Positions 9,122 to 17,868 of a stretch of 64,000 nt of DNA are shown here, piece by piece. The DNA is from Mycobacterium sp. NS-7484. Lineage in GTDB: Bacteria; Actinomycetota; Actinomycetes; Mycobacteriales; Mycobacteriaceae. The position numbers were made by a program, and so were the translations under genes. The stretch is taken from positions 1 to 64,000 of the forward strand of contig NZ_MBEJ01000088.1 of NCBI RefSeq assembly GCF_001953975.1, read 5' to 3'. Numbering within the stretch: position 1 is the stretch's first letter; each line of letters opens with the position of its first letter. Below the pieces are notes generated by a model. The model made no database searches, was not told the DNA's origin, and was given only the letters and a program-made list of their open reading frames with translations.

Positions 9122-10282
9122 ATGGGCAGTGTTGTGAAGTACGACCGTACGTTGTTCGAGCCCGAGCACGAGCTGTTCCGCGAGTCGTACCGGGCATTCC
9201 TGGAACGCCACGTCGCGCCGTTCCACGACCAGTGGGAGAAGGACAAGATCGTCGATCGTGGGGTCTGGCTGGAGGCCGGCAAGCAGGGCTTTCTCGGCAT
9301 GGCGGTAGCCGAGGAGTACGGCGGTGGCGGCAACGCCGACTTCCGGTACAACACGATCGTCTGCGAGGAGACCGTGGCCGGGCGTTACAGCGGCATCGGC
9401 TTCAGTCTGCACAACGACGTCGTCGCGCCCTACCTGCTCCGGCTGGCCAACGAGGAGCAGAAGCAGCGCTGGCTGCCCAAGTTCTGCACGGGTGAATTGA
9501 TCACGGCGATCGCAATGACCGAGCCCGGTACCGGCAGCGACCTGCAAGGCATCAAGACCCGCGCGGTCCGCGACGGCGACCACTACGTGCTCAACGGCTC
9601 GAAGACGTTCATCACCAACGGCATCCACTCCGACCTGGTGATCGTCGTGGCCCAAACCGACCCCGACAAAGGCGCGCTGGGTTTCTCGTTGCTCGTCGTC
9701 GAGCGCGGTATGGAGGGCTTCGAACGGGGCCGCCACCTGGACAAGATCGGCCTGGACGCCCAGGACACGGCCGAGTTGTCGTTCGTCGACGTCAAGGTGC
9801 CCGTGGAGAACCTGCTCGGTGAGGAGGGGCAGGGTTTCGTCTACCTGATGCAGAACCTGCCGCAGGAACGCATCTCGATCGCGATCATGGCCGCCGCGGC
9901 GATGGAGTCGGTGCTGGAGCAGACGGTGCAGTACACCAAGGAGCGCAAGGCGTTCGGCAAGCCCATCGGCAGCTTCCAGAACAGCCGGTTCCTGCTCGCC
10001 GAGTTGGCCACCGAGGCCACCGTGGTCCGGATGATGGTCGACGAATTCATCCGGCTGCATCTCGATGAGAAGCTCACCGTGGAGCAGGCCGCGATGGCCA
10101 AGTGGTACTCCACCGAGAAGCAGGTCGACCTCATCGACCGCTGCCTCCAGCTGCACGGTGGTTACGGCTACATGCGTGAATACCCGGTGGCCCGGGCTTA
10201 CCTCGATGCGCGGGTGCAGACGATTTATGGCGGCACCACCGAGATCATGAAGGAGATCATCGGACGCAGCCTGGGGGTGTGA
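9122..10282 (+). CDS. fadE20: Acyl-CoA dehydrogenase, long-chain type (FadE20)
   Basis: A FAD-dependent acyl-CoA dehydrogenase catalysing the first oxidation of fatty acyl-CoA beta-oxidation. The 386 residues include the signature IAMTEPGTGSDLQGI and the C-terminal LHGGYGYMREYPVARAYLD and YGGTTEIMKEI motifs. The C-terminal YGGT, in place of YEGT, and the internal LPQERI match the long-chain/isovaleryl branch. In that branch the catalytic Glu sits in the internal helix (the PQER glutamate). The start is supported by GGAGG nine bases upstream. It corresponds to Rv2724c by synteny. Confidence 0.9.
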   Translation: MGSVVKYDRTLFEPEHELFRESYRAFLERHVAPFHDQWEKDKIVDRGVWLEAGKQGFLGMAVAEEYGGGGNADFRYNTIVCEETVAGRYSGIGFSLHNDVVAPYLLRLANEEQKQRWLPKFCTGELITAIAMTEPGTGSDLQGIKTRAVRDGDHYVLNGSKTFITNGIHSDLVIVVAQTDPDKGALGFSLLVVERGMEGFERGRHLDKIGLDAQDTAELSFVDVKVPVENLLGEEGQGFVYLMQNLPQERISIAIMAAAAMESVLEQTVQYTKERKAFGKPIGSFQNSRFLLAELATEATVVRMMVDEFIRLHLDEKLTVEQAAMAKWYSTEKQVDLIDRCLQLHGGYGYMREYPVARAYLDARVQTIYGGTTEIMKEIIGRSLGV

Positions 10283-10461
10283 AAATCGACGGTCAGCCCC
10301 GCGCAAGGCCCCAAAACGCTCGATTTCGGGGTATTTGACCCAGATATTGCGGCTTTTTTGCCTGAGCTCGGCCACGTCCCTTGGTTATCGTCACGTGCTG
10401 AAGCAGAGTTGTCGGGCGGGACATTTCCAAGGAAACTTTGCCGAACGAGCGGGGAGGGCGC

Positions 10462-12777
10462 ATGACTAGGCCGGGAGCGAGGCTGAACGCGGCCGTATGG
10501 CGGCTGGCGGTCAGCCTGCTCGCATTCATAGTCGCTGGTTTGATGGTGCCCGCGGTGGCGTCGGCCACCCCGGAGTCGGATGCCGACGCCGCGATCACCG
10601 CCGCCTGGGAGGCCACCGGTGGCGACGGCGGCCCGCTCGGGCCACGGCAGGGCGACGTGGTTGCGGCGGGTTCGGGCTTCGCGCAGAACTTCTCCGGGGG
10701 CAAGATGTTCTTCACCCCGGCGACCGGCGCCCACTTCATGCAGGGCGCGATCCTGGAGAAATACGAATCGCTGGGCGGCGCGGCCGACAGCGACCTGGGA
10801 TTCCCCACCATCGACGAGGGCCCCGGGCGGGCTGCGGACAGCCGCAACTCGACATTCAGCGCACCTGACAACCCGGTGATCTTCTGGACTCCGGCCACCG
10901 GCGCCCACGTGGTGCGCGGTGCCATCAACGCCGCGTGGGACAAGCTCGGCGGCTCGGCCGGGGTCCTCGGCGTTCCTGCCGAGGACGAGTCTTTCGACGG
11001 CGATGTCAACGCGCAGAAGTTCACCGGCGGGGAGATCTCCTGGAACCGCAAGACCAAGGCCTTCACCACGGTGCCGCCCGAGCTGGCGGATCAACTCGGT
11101 GGTCTGGACGTGCCCGCGGATCCGGCCTCGGCGATCGCGATGGCGCGCCGGGCCGCCGGTGGTGCGATGGGACCGCTGGGCGCCAAGGACGGTGACCAAT
11201 ACCCGATCGGCGACGGTGGCGTCGGTCAGAACTTCGCCGGGGGCAAGATCTTCTACAGCCCCGCCACCGGGGCCAACGCCATCACCGGTCAGCTTCTGGA
11301 GAAGTACGAGAGCGTCGGCGGCCCGGAGGGCGATCTGGGCTTCCCGACCGCAAGCGAGGCCGAAGGCGGCCTGGGGCCGAACAGCCGGATCAGTACCTTC
11401 GCCGCAGCCGACAACCCGGTGATCTTCTGGACCCCCGACTACGGTGCGGTGATCGTCCGGGGCGCGATGAAGGCGGCGTGGGACAAGCTCGGCGGAGCCA
11501 CGGGCGAGCTCGGTGCCCCGATGGCCGACCAAACCGAGGACGGCACCGTCGTCACCCAGCGATTCAGCGGCGGAGCCATCTCCTGGGATCGCGCCACCAA
11601 CAAGTTCACCACCGAACCCTCGAATCTTGCCGCCGAATTGAGCGGGCTGCAGGTGCCCGGCCTCGAACAGCCGGCCGGGGCTCCGCCGGCGGCGGCCGCG
11701 GATTCGGACAAGCCGTTCAGCTGGCATTGGAGCTGGTGGTGGCTGATCGCCGTGGTTCCGGTTCTGCTGCTGGCCGCGCTGATCGTCGGGGCGGCGCTGT
11801 GGCATCGGCGACGGGCCGGTGGCGACGACGAATTCGACCACGATCCGTTCGAAGACGAGTACGACGACGGCCACGGCGGAGGACCGTACGACGAGGACCG
11901 TTACGGCGCCCGGCGCTATGACTCGCGTGGATACGACGACGACGACTACCGCGACGATCGCAGCGACGCCTATGGCGGTGAGGCTGCGACGGCGAGATTC
12001 ACCGGGCCGGTCGATGAATCGACTAGTACCGCGGCGTCTCCCTACGATGGTCCGACCGATATCGCGATGCCGGTCAGCCAGATGCCGGTCAGCCAATGGG
12101 CTGCACCGGAGTCGTCGTCGGGATACGGCCCACCGGATGACGAGGAGGAACCGCCGGAGGATTCCTCGCAACTGGCCGGCCCGGAGCCGGGCTTTGACGA
12201 CTACCGCGACGTCGACGATTTCGACGACGACTTCGAGGACGAGGACTTCGACGACGACGATTTCGATGACGAGGACTTCCACGGCGAGGACCTCGATGAC
12301 GAGAACGCGCCCATCGACGCCGAGTTCGAGGAGGTCGCCGAAGGTGACGCCGAGGACGATGTAGAGGCCGAACTCGACGACGAGGATCTGGTGGACACCG
12401 GTGCATTCGCCGGCCCGATCGACGGTCTGCGTGCACCGGTAGGTCTCGCGGTTCCCGCGGATCTCGGGCTGTCCGGCGATCAAGACAATGTGGATACCGC
12501 GCCGACCCGGGTGATCACCCATGCCGAGGCCTACAGCGGCGAGGCCCACAGTGGGCGTCACGCCGCCATCGAACTCGACGAGGTACCGGCCGTCACGGCG
12601 ATCCACCTGCCGTTGGACGACCCCAACCGGGCACCCGAGGGCTACCCGATCAAGGCGGATACCAAGTCTGGCCAGTACTGGTCACCCGACAGCAGTGAGT
12701 ACGACGACGCGGTGGCCGAGATCTGGTTCGCCAGTGAGGAGTTCGCTCGCACGAACGGATTCGTGCGAGCGGACTGA
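10462..12777 (+). CDS. LGFP-repeat membrane protein with acidic cytoplasmic tail
   Basis: A 771-residue envelope protein (Rv2721c position). A signal peptide covers residues 1-36. About 365 exported residues follow with repeated LGFP-type units (GFPT, LGVP, LGAP). Then come an Ala/Pro linker, one membrane helix (about 424-446) and a long Asp/Glu/Tyr-rich cytoplasmic tail with runs such as DDFEDEDFDDDDFDDEDF. A conserved 45-residue end follows (GYPIK...YWSPDSSEYDD...EIWFASEEFA). LGFP repeats are thought to anchor proteins to the mycolate-arabinogalactan layer. The start is chosen for the GGGGAGGG site before ATG 10462. The role is unknown, perhaps linking the wall to a cytoplasmic partner. Confidence 0.8.
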   Translation: MTRPGARLNAAVWRLAVSLLAFIVAGLMVPAVASATPESDADAAITAAWEATGGDGGPLGPRQGDVVAAGSGFAQNFSGGKMFFTPATGAHFMQGAILEKYESLGGAADSDLGFPTIDEGPGRAADSRNSTFSAPDNPVIFWTPATGAHVVRGAINAAWDKLGGSAGVLGVPAEDESFDGDVNAQKFTGGEISWNRKTKAFTTVPPELADQLGGLDVPADPASAIAMARRAAGGAMGPLGAKDGDQYPIGDGGVGQNFAGGKIFYSPATGANAITGQLLEKYESVGGPEGDLGFPTASEAEGGLGPNSRISTFAAADNPVIFWTPDYGAVIVRGAMKAAWDKLGGATGELGAPMADQTEDGTVVTQRFSGGAISWDRATNKFTTEPSNLAAELSGLQVPGLEQPAGAPPAAAADSDKPFSWHWSWWWLIAVVPVLLLAALIVGAALWHRRRAGGDDEFDHDPFEDEYDDGHGGGPYDEDRYGARRYDSRGYDDDDYRDDRSDAYGGEAATARFTGPVDESTSTAASPYDGPTDIAMPVSQMPVSQWAAPESSSGYGPPDDEEEPPEDSSQLAGPEPGFDDYRDVDDFDDDFEDEDFDDDDFDDEDFHGEDLDDENAPIDAEFEEVAEGDAEDDVEAELDDEDLVDTGAFAGPIDGLRAPVGLAVPADLGLSGDQDNVDTAPTRVITHAEAYSGEAHSGRHAAIELDEVPAVTAIHLPLDDPNRAPEGYPIKADTKSGQYWSPDSSEYDDAVAEIWFASEEFARTNGFVRAD
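12744..12771. terminator. Hairpin shared by the convergent LGFP gene and lexA
   Basis: CGCTCGCACGAA-CGGA-TTCGTGCGAGCG is a perfect 12-bp stem with a four-base loop. It lies inside the last codons of the LGFP gene and begins nine bases beyond the lexA stop on the other strand. No uridine tract follows in either direction. Position and stability suggest a bidirectional terminator or 3'-end stabiliser. Confidence 0.5.
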
Positions 12778-12779
12778 GC

Positions 12780-13505
12780 TCAGATCTTGCGGATCACGGT
12801 GACGACCTTGCCGAGCACGGCCGCGTCGTTACCCGGGATCGGGTCGTACGCCGGATTGTGCGGCATGAGCCACACCTGACCACGAGTCCGCTTGAACGTC
12901 TTGACGGTGGCTTCACCGTCGATCATCGCGGCCACGATGTCACCGTTGTCGGCCACACTCTGCTGGCGCACGACCACCCAGTCGCCGTCGCAGATGGCCG
13001 CGTCCACCATCGAGTCGCCGACGACCTTCAGCAGGAACAGCGAGCCCTCGCCGACGAGTTCGCGGGGGAGCGGGAAGACGTCTTCGACCGCCTGCTCGGC
13101 CAGGATGGGGCCGCCCGCGGCGATGCGCCCGAGCACCGGGACAAAGGTCGGTTCGGGTAGCGCATCCGTGCCGGCCACATCCGTGGAGACGAGCGGGGTT
13201 GCCGCCGGATCGTCGGCGGCGCGGACGTCGACCGCACGCGGACGGTTCGGGTCGCGGCGCAGGTAGCCCTTGCGTTCCAGGGTGCGCAATTGATGGGCGA
13301 CCGAGGATGTCGAGGTGAGCCCTACCGCATCTCCGATCTCGCGGATGCTGGGCGGATAGCCCCGACTGGTCACCGATGCGCGGATGACGTCGAGGATGGT
13401 CCGTTGCCGTTCGGTGAGGCCGCTGTCAGCGGCGCGGCGTGCACTCGCCCCCTCGGATCCCGCCGGGGTGTCGGTGCTGCCGTCCCTGCTCAGGTCGTCG
13501 CTCAT
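12780..13505 (-). CDS. lexA: LexA repressor of the SOS response
   Basis: A repressor that autocleaves when stimulated by RecA filaments. Residues 28-95 form the winged-helix DNA-binding domain ([24 protein letters not shown]). The S24 peptidase domain shows the scissile Ala130-Gly131 (RIAAGGPI), nucleophile Ser165 (VGDSMVD) and Lys202 (ATVKTF). The ATG at 13505 gives 241 residues, close to the M. tuberculosis protein; longer upstream reading would enter the SOS-box region. It is divergent from chiZ, with SOS-like boxes in the shared 196-base spacer. Confidence 0.96.
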   Translation of the reverse strand: MSDDLSRDGSTDTPAGSEGASARRAADSGLTERQRTILDVIRASVTSRGYPPSIREIGDAVGLTSTSSVAHQLRTLERKGYLRRDPNRPRAVDVRAADDPAATPLVSTDVAGTDALPEPTFVPVLGRIAAGGPILAEQAVEDVFPLPRELVGEGSLFLLKVVGDSMVDAAICDGDWVVVRQQSVADNGDIVAAMIDGEATVKTFKRTRGQVWLMPHNPAYDPIPGNDAAVLGKVVTVIRKI

Positions 13506-13537
13506 GAGGGCGAATGTAGTCCTTGTTCGAACATTAA

Positions 13538-13553
13538 TCAAACATGTGTTCGA
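13538..13553. promoter_or_regulatory. SOS (LexA) box near lexA
   Basis: TCAAAC-ATGT-GTTCGA differs at one base from the mycobacterial consensus TCGAAC-N4-GTTCGA. It lies 33 bases upstream of the lexA start, as expected for autoregulation. A further TCGAAC half-site at 13527-13532 is adjacent. Confidence 0.75.
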
Positions 13554-13640
13554 CGCGTGTCGTCTGCGGAGCCTGGCGGCCGAAACATGTCGGTGGTCCG
13601 TTCTATCGTTTCGCAACAGTTCGATCACACGTTCTATCCA

Positions 13641-13678
13641 TCGAACATGTGAGCGACTATATTCGAACACAAGAGCGA
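13641..13678. promoter_or_regulatory. Two degenerate SOS boxes upstream of chiZ
   Basis: TCGAAC-ATGT-GAGCGA (13641-13656) and TCGAAC-ACAA-GAGCGA (13663-13678) share an intact left half and the same altered right half. They precede the chiZ start (13702) by 23 to 60 bases. A GTTCGA half-site lies at 13619-13624. The chiZ gene of M. tuberculosis is SOS-inducible, which supports LexA control here. Confidence 0.55.
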
Positions 13679-13701
13679 ACGTCCCACCGAAAGGCAGTCA
13701 G

Positions 13702-14208
13702 ATGGCGATCATCGATATCCCCGCCGAAAGCCGTTCCCGCGCTGTCCGTGTGGCCCGGGGCGCGTCCCAGGCGCAACCGTCTCGGGGTCGCGCCCAGTTC
13801 GGTGCCGCGGAGCCTCGGCCGCTGCGCCGGGTCCAGCGGCAGGCGCCGACCCGGCCGGCCGGCGGCGCGGTCCGTTACCGGGGAACCGGCGTTCTCATGT
13901 CGCGGGCCTCGCACCGCAGCCGTCCGATCACGCCGGTCACCACCGTGTTGCTGGCGCTGGTCGCCGCCGGTATCACGGTCTGGCTGGGGCTGGTGGCGCA
14001 ATTCGGCGGTGTGATGGGCACCGAGGCGCCGGAGCCGGCCGAACTCGCGGTGGTCCAGGTCAAAACGGGTGAGACGCTGCAGCAGGTGGCCCGGCGCGTC
14101 GCCCCGGACGCTCCGGTCTCGCGCGTGGTCGAGCAGATCCGTGATCTCAACCAACTCGAATCGTCGGCGCTCGACGCCGGGCAGACCCTGCTCGCCCCGG
14201 TTGGTTGA
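13702..14208 (+). CDS. chiZ: LysM-domain cell division/cell wall protein ChiZ
   Basis: A 168-residue protein matching Rv2719c (165 residues). A basic, disordered, probably cytoplasmic N-terminal region (about 1-75) precedes one membrane helix (about 78-102). An external C-terminal LysM domain follows (about 116-165, [14 protein letters not shown]...[10 protein letters not shown]). M. tuberculosis ChiZ is DNA-damage-induced, interacts with division proteins and slows septation on overproduction. It is the divergent partner of lexA and probably part of the SOS division checkpoint. The start follows AAAGGCAG. Confidence 0.9.
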   Translation: MAIIDIPAESRSRAVRVARGASQAQPSRGRAQFGAAEPRPLRRVQRQAPTRPAGGAVRYRGTGVLMSRASHRSRPITPVTTVLLALVAAGITVWLGLVAQFGGVMGTEAPEPAELAVVQVKTGETLQQVARRVAPDAPVSRVVEQIRDLNQLESSALDAGQTLLAPVG

Positions 14209-14372
14209 GCAGTGCGATGTCCGCTGAAACATCCTGGCAGGCAGCCACACTGGCCTGCCCCGGCGTGATCTCTTACACACCACTGGACCCGGCGGTGAAC
14301 CTGCCGAGGGCGGCGCGGGTACGCTCAAGGGCGCTCGAACTAATTGTCCGGCGGCATGACGAAGGAGCGGTA

Positions 14373-14828
14373 ATGCATTGTCCGTTCTGTCGTCATCCTG
14401 ACTCGCGCGTGGTCGATTCCCGCGAGACGGACGAGGGCCAGGCGATCCGGCGGCGGCGGTCCTGCCCGGAGTGCGGCCGTCGATTCACCACCGTCGAGAC
14501 GGCGGTGCTGGCGGTGGTCAAGCGCAGTGGCGTGACCGAGCCGTTCAGCCGTGAGAAGGTCATCCGCGGTGTACGCCGGTCCTGCCAGGGCCGTCAGGTC
14601 GACGACGACGCACTCAACGTGTTGGCGCAGAAGGTCGAAGATGCTGTCCGCGGTCTCGGCACACCTGAGATTCCCAGCCATGAAGTCGGCTTGGCGATCC
14701 TGGGGCCGTTGCGTGAACTCGACGAGGTCGCCTATTTGCGGTTCGCGTCGGTGTACCGGTCGTTTTCCTCAGCCGAAGACTTCGAACGAGAGATCGAGGC
14801 CCTGCGGGCCCACCGCGCCGAGGCGTAA
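14373..14828 (+). CDS. nrdR: Ribonucleotide reductase transcriptional repressor NrdR
   Basis: NrdR is a zinc-ribbon plus ATP-cone repressor that senses dATP/ATP and controls ribonucleotide reductase genes. The 151 residues start MHCPFC; the second zinc pair is CPEC near residue 31. The ATP-cone region ([20 protein letters not shown]) follows. The start is fixed by AAGGAG upstream of ATG 14373. It is collinear with chiZ after a 164-base spacer holding a 7-bp GC-rich inverted repeat (14236-14259) and a TACGCT -10-like element. Confidence 0.95.
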   Translation: MHCPFCRHPDSRVVDSRETDEGQAIRRRRSCPECGRRFTTVETAVLAVVKRSGVTEPFSREKVIRGVRRSCQGRQVDDDALNVLAQKVEDAVRGLGTPEIPSHEVGLAILGPLRELDEVAYLRFASVYRSFSSAEDFEREIEALRAHRAEA

Positions 14829-14839
14829 CGCGGCCGGCA

Positions 14840-15526
14840 TCAGCCCAGCCGGGTGGTGCCGTCGTTGACGACCCGGCCGGCCACGCGCACCCAGCCCTCC
14901 GGGTGCCACCGCGTCTCGATCACCGAACCCTTTCCCTGGACGATCGTCAGGTCGCGGCTGAGGTAGTCGGTCATGCGGACCGCCGCCGAACCGGTGGCCT
15001 CGTCTTCGGCAATACCGAGGTGCGCGGCGAACATCCGTGACCGCAGTACTCCTCGGTCCCGATCCAGCCAGGTCCACAGATAGTTCTCGACGTCATCGCC
15101 GTAATCGCCGGGCTCGGCGGCGAACAACTCGTCGGTGGAGGTCAGGTCGTGGATGGCGAATTCCGGTGCCCACTCCGAACGCGCACTGACCGCGGCCAGC
15201 TCCCCGTCGTACGCGACCTGAACGATTCCGGCGGGCACCTGCAGGGTGTTGACGGGCCGCCCGAGTTCGCGCAGCCACCAGGAGGCGCCCACGGTTGGGT
15301 GACCGGCGAACGGCATTTCGGCGACCGGTGTGAAGATGTGGGCTTGGGCGGTGTTCACGCCAGGTCGGGGCAGATCGACGAATATGGTTTCGCTGTAACC
15401 CAATTCGGCGGCGATACGCTGACGGTCGGTGGGCGCAACCGTGCTGTTGTCGATCACGCCGAGCGGATTGCCGTACTTGCCTTCGGAGTCGGTGAACACG
15501 CGCAACACGGTGACGTCGATGGCCAT
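14840..15526 (-). CDS. PhzF-family isomerase-like protein
   Basis: A 228-residue member of the PhzC/PhzF family, with a diaminopimelate-epimerase-like fold. Family marks are [18 protein letters not shown] at the N-terminus, the Glu in GYSETIFV (PhzF catalytic Glu45 equivalent) and the [15 protein letters not shown] and [15 protein letters not shown] motifs. PhzF itself acts in phenazine synthesis, but there are no phenazine genes here. The substrate is unknown and probably differs. It is shorter than PhzF (278) but the same length as Rv2716. Confidence 0.85.
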   Translation of the reverse strand: MAIDVTVLRVFTDSEGKYGNPLGVIDNSTVAPTDRQRIAAELGYSETIFVDLPRPGVNTAQAHIFTPVAEMPFAGHPTVGASWWLRELGRPVNTLQVPAGIVQVAYDGELAAVSARSEWAPEFAIHDLTSTDELFAAEPGDYGDDVENYLWTWLDRDRGVLRSRMFAAHLGIAEDEATGSAAVRMTDYLSRDLTIVQGKGSVIETRWHPEGWVRVAGRVVNDGTTRLG

Positions 15527-15612
15527 GGACCCGATGCTACGTGGCCGTGCCGGTCCTCAGGAGGAACCAGGGCGGCGTCACCGGTGGGCCGTCAGGGCGC
15601 CAAGCAACCGTC

Positions 15613-16635
15613 TCACGTCGCACTGCGCTCGTCTGCGCCCATCGCGTCGAGTACCGCGACCTGAGTGTCGAACGGCCCGCTGATCGCCGATTCACTCAGC
15701 CCGCTGCGCAGCAGGTGGCGTAGCCGATCCTGGTCGTAGACCGAGGGTTCGGTGGAATCGATGAAGCGTTCGACCACTTCGACGAAGCGGTCGGGGTCGT
15801 CGTGGAACGGAAAATGTCCGGAGCCACTGAAGATCTCCAACTGAGAACCGGGCATTGCGGCGTGCGCCATCTCGGCATGGCTGACCGGGATGACCGAATC
15901 GCACTCACCCCAGATCAACTGGACCGGAACCGATTCGGTCAGGTAACAGCGGTCGAGCATGGTGACCACCTGGCCCCGCCAATCCACCACGGCGCGAAGC
16001 GTCCGCGCGAAGGCCGAGGAGGCCGTCGGCTCCGGCAGGTCGGCCAGGATGCGCAGCATGTCGGGGATGTCGCGGCCAAGACCGGTGGAGCCCAGCACCG
16101 ATCCCGCGGCGCGGCCCACCAATTGCAGGGCCGGCAGCACCAGTGGCAGGCGCAGCAGGGCCAGGGCTTCACTGCCCATCGGCAGCGAGGCAACCCGCAA
16201 GGCCACATTCACGTCCTTGGTCACCCCGCCGGAACCCACCAGGATGAGCCGGTCCACCAACTGCGGGAACTGATAGGCGAACTGCATGGCGACACCACCG
16301 CCCAGTGAGTGGCCGACGACGGTCACCCGGTCGATGTCGAGCACGCTGAGCAGATCACGCATGCCGTTGGCATAGGCGGCCACCGAGTAGTCCGCACGGG
16401 GTTTGTCCGAGGCGCCGTGGCCGAGCAGGTCTGGTGCGATCACGGTGAATCGCTGCGCCAACGTCGACTGCACCGAATGCCACGTGGTGGAGTTGTCACC
16501 GATGCCGTGGATCAACAGGATCGCCGGCCCGGAGCCGGCCACCCGGAACGCTCGCCGGTACCCGTGGATCGTGCGGTATTCGAGAGTCGGGGTGAGCTCG
16601 CGAACGGGACGCAGATTCGGTTTGCGCTCGGTCAT
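15613..16635 (-). CDS. Alpha/beta hydrolase (Rv2715-like)
   Basis: A 340-residue hydrolase with oxyanion motif LIHGIGDNST, nucleophile elbow VVGHSLGGGVAM, catalytic Asp region (LIWGECDSVIPVSHAE) and His (SGHFPFHDDP). The triad is complete, so it should be an active esterase, lipase or C-C hydrolase. No signal peptide is seen, so it is likely cytosolic. The ATG at 16635 is preferred over the in-frame TTG nine bases upstream. The downstream reading ends in a variable tail. The substrate is unknown. Confidence 0.85.
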   Translation of the reverse strand: MTERKPNLRPVRELTPTLEYRTIHGYRRAFRVAGSGPAILLIHGIGDNSTTWHSVQSTLAQRFTVIAPDLLGHGASDKPRADYSVAAYANGMRDLLSVLDIDRVTVVGHSLGGGVAMQFAYQFPQLVDRLILVGSGGVTKDVNVALRVASLPMGSEALALLRLPLVLPALQLVGRAAGSVLGSTGLGRDIPDMLRILADLPEPTASSAFARTLRAVVDWRGQVVTMLDRCYLTESVPVQLIWGECDSVIPVSHAEMAHAAMPGSQLEIFSGSGHFPFHDDPDRFVEVVERFIDSTEPSVYDQDRLRHLLRSGLSESAISGPFDTQVAVLDAMGADERSAT

Positions 16636-16671
16636 AATGGTCAACCTTGCTCTCGGGCCGCGATCGGGCTC

Positions 16672-17697
16672 CTAGGAGTGGGTGTCGCCGTTCGGGAATC
16701 CCTCGCCGAAGCCGTCTCGTCCGTCCTTGTATTTGTCCTCTTTGTCCTTGTCCCCGGCCTGCTGGGCAAGGAAGCGTTCGAACTCCGCTCCGAGCTCGTC
16801 GCCGCTGGGCAGTTCCTCGTCACGCGCCAGCAGAGACCGATTCTCCTGTGCGGCAACGAAGGCATCGTACTGGCGCTCCAACCCCGTCACCACTTGAGCG
16901 ACTTCGTCGCTGGCCTCCACCTGCTCGTTGATCTTGCTGTACACCTCGGCGCCGGCCTCGGACAGTTTCTCCAGCGGCAGTTGTAGCGAACCGGTGCGCG
17001 CGACTTCGGCGAGCAGCGCCTCGGCAGCCGGCGGATAGGCGGTCTGCGCCAGGTAGTGCGGCACATGCACGGTGTAGCCCACCACCTCGTGGCCGTGCTG
17101 AGCCATCCGATACTCGAGCAGATTGGAAACGCTTGCCGGGACCTGGATTTCACCGACCCACGGGGTGTGGTCGGTGATCAGCTCCTTGTTGTTGGCATGT
17201 GCGGTCAGCATGACCGGACGCGTGTGCGGCACCGCCATCGGAATCGTGCCCAGACCGATCACCTGCCGCACTCCCAGTTGCTCGGCGAGCAGCCGGACGG
17301 CGGTGATGAAGCGCTCCCAGCGCAGGTCCGGCTCCAGGCCGGCCAGCAACAGAAACGGCGTGCCCACCCCGTCGTGGAGCGCGTACAGATTGAGCTCGGG
17401 TTCGTCGTAGTTGGTGAAATGGTCGGTCTTGAAGGTCATCAGCGGCCGGCGCGACCGGTAGTCGAGCAACTCGTCGATGGCAAAAGACGCCACGAGTTCG
17501 GTGTCGAGGGTTTCCTTGAGGTGTTCGGCGGCGAGCCGGATCGCGTGCCCGGCGTCGGAGAATCCCTCCAGGGCGTGGATGAGTACCGGCCCGCGGCCGT
17601 CGGAAGACGACAGCTGCGGCGCCGGGAACTCAAGCTCGTACATGCCGCTCTGATCGGGCTGGTAGTGCTGTTCGGGGGTGTCGCTGCTGTCGGTCAT
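16672..17697 (-). CDS. PAC2-family (proteasome-assembly-chaperone-2-like) protein
   Basis: A 341-residue soluble protein of the PAC2 family (Rv2714 position). The conserved core runs from PVLIHALEGFSDAGHAIRLA to the ISNLLEYRMA-like helix (SVSNLLEYRMAQHGHEVVGY). The C-terminal 40 residues are a charged Lys/Asp/Gly tail. Actinobacteria have 20S proteasomes, but a chaperone role for this branch is not established. GAGGAG upstream of ATG 17697 sets the start. The hydrolase gene begins 36 bases after the stop, suggesting an operon. Confidence 0.82.
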   Translation of the reverse strand: MTDSSDTPEQHYQPDQSGMYELEFPAPQLSSSDGRGPVLIHALEGFSDAGHAIRLAAEHLKETLDTELVASFAIDELLDYRSRRPLMTFKTDHFTNYDEPELNLYALHDGVGTPFLLLAGLEPDLRWERFITAVRLLAEQLGVRQVIGLGTIPMAVPHTRPVMLTAHANNKELITDHTPWVGEIQVPASVSNLLEYRMAQHGHEVVGYTVHVPHYLAQTAYPPAAEALLAEVARTGSLQLPLEKLSEAGAEVYSKINEQVEASDEVAQVVTGLERQYDAFVAAQENRSLLARDEELPSGDELGAEFERFLAQQAGDKDKEDKYKDGRDGFGEGFPNGDTHS

Positions 17698-17868
17698 CTC
17701 GCTTCGTCTCCTCGTTGCGGTAACACGCTGTGGCGGGCTACCACCGTGCCATCCAGTGTCTCGCATACCCACCTTGCGGGTTTGATCCGCCCCGCCTGTG
17801 CGTTCGAACGCGCCGGGCGGTGTGCGGCATTCCGACGGGCCTGCCCACAATCAGGCAAGATTGCGGTG

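Noticed and set aside
10225..12606. A 793-codon open frame on the minus strand opposite the LGFP gene
   Set aside because: It is antisense to a well-supported gene. Its Val/Arg/Gly-rich composition is the mirror of GAC/GAG-rich coding sequence and it has no domain.
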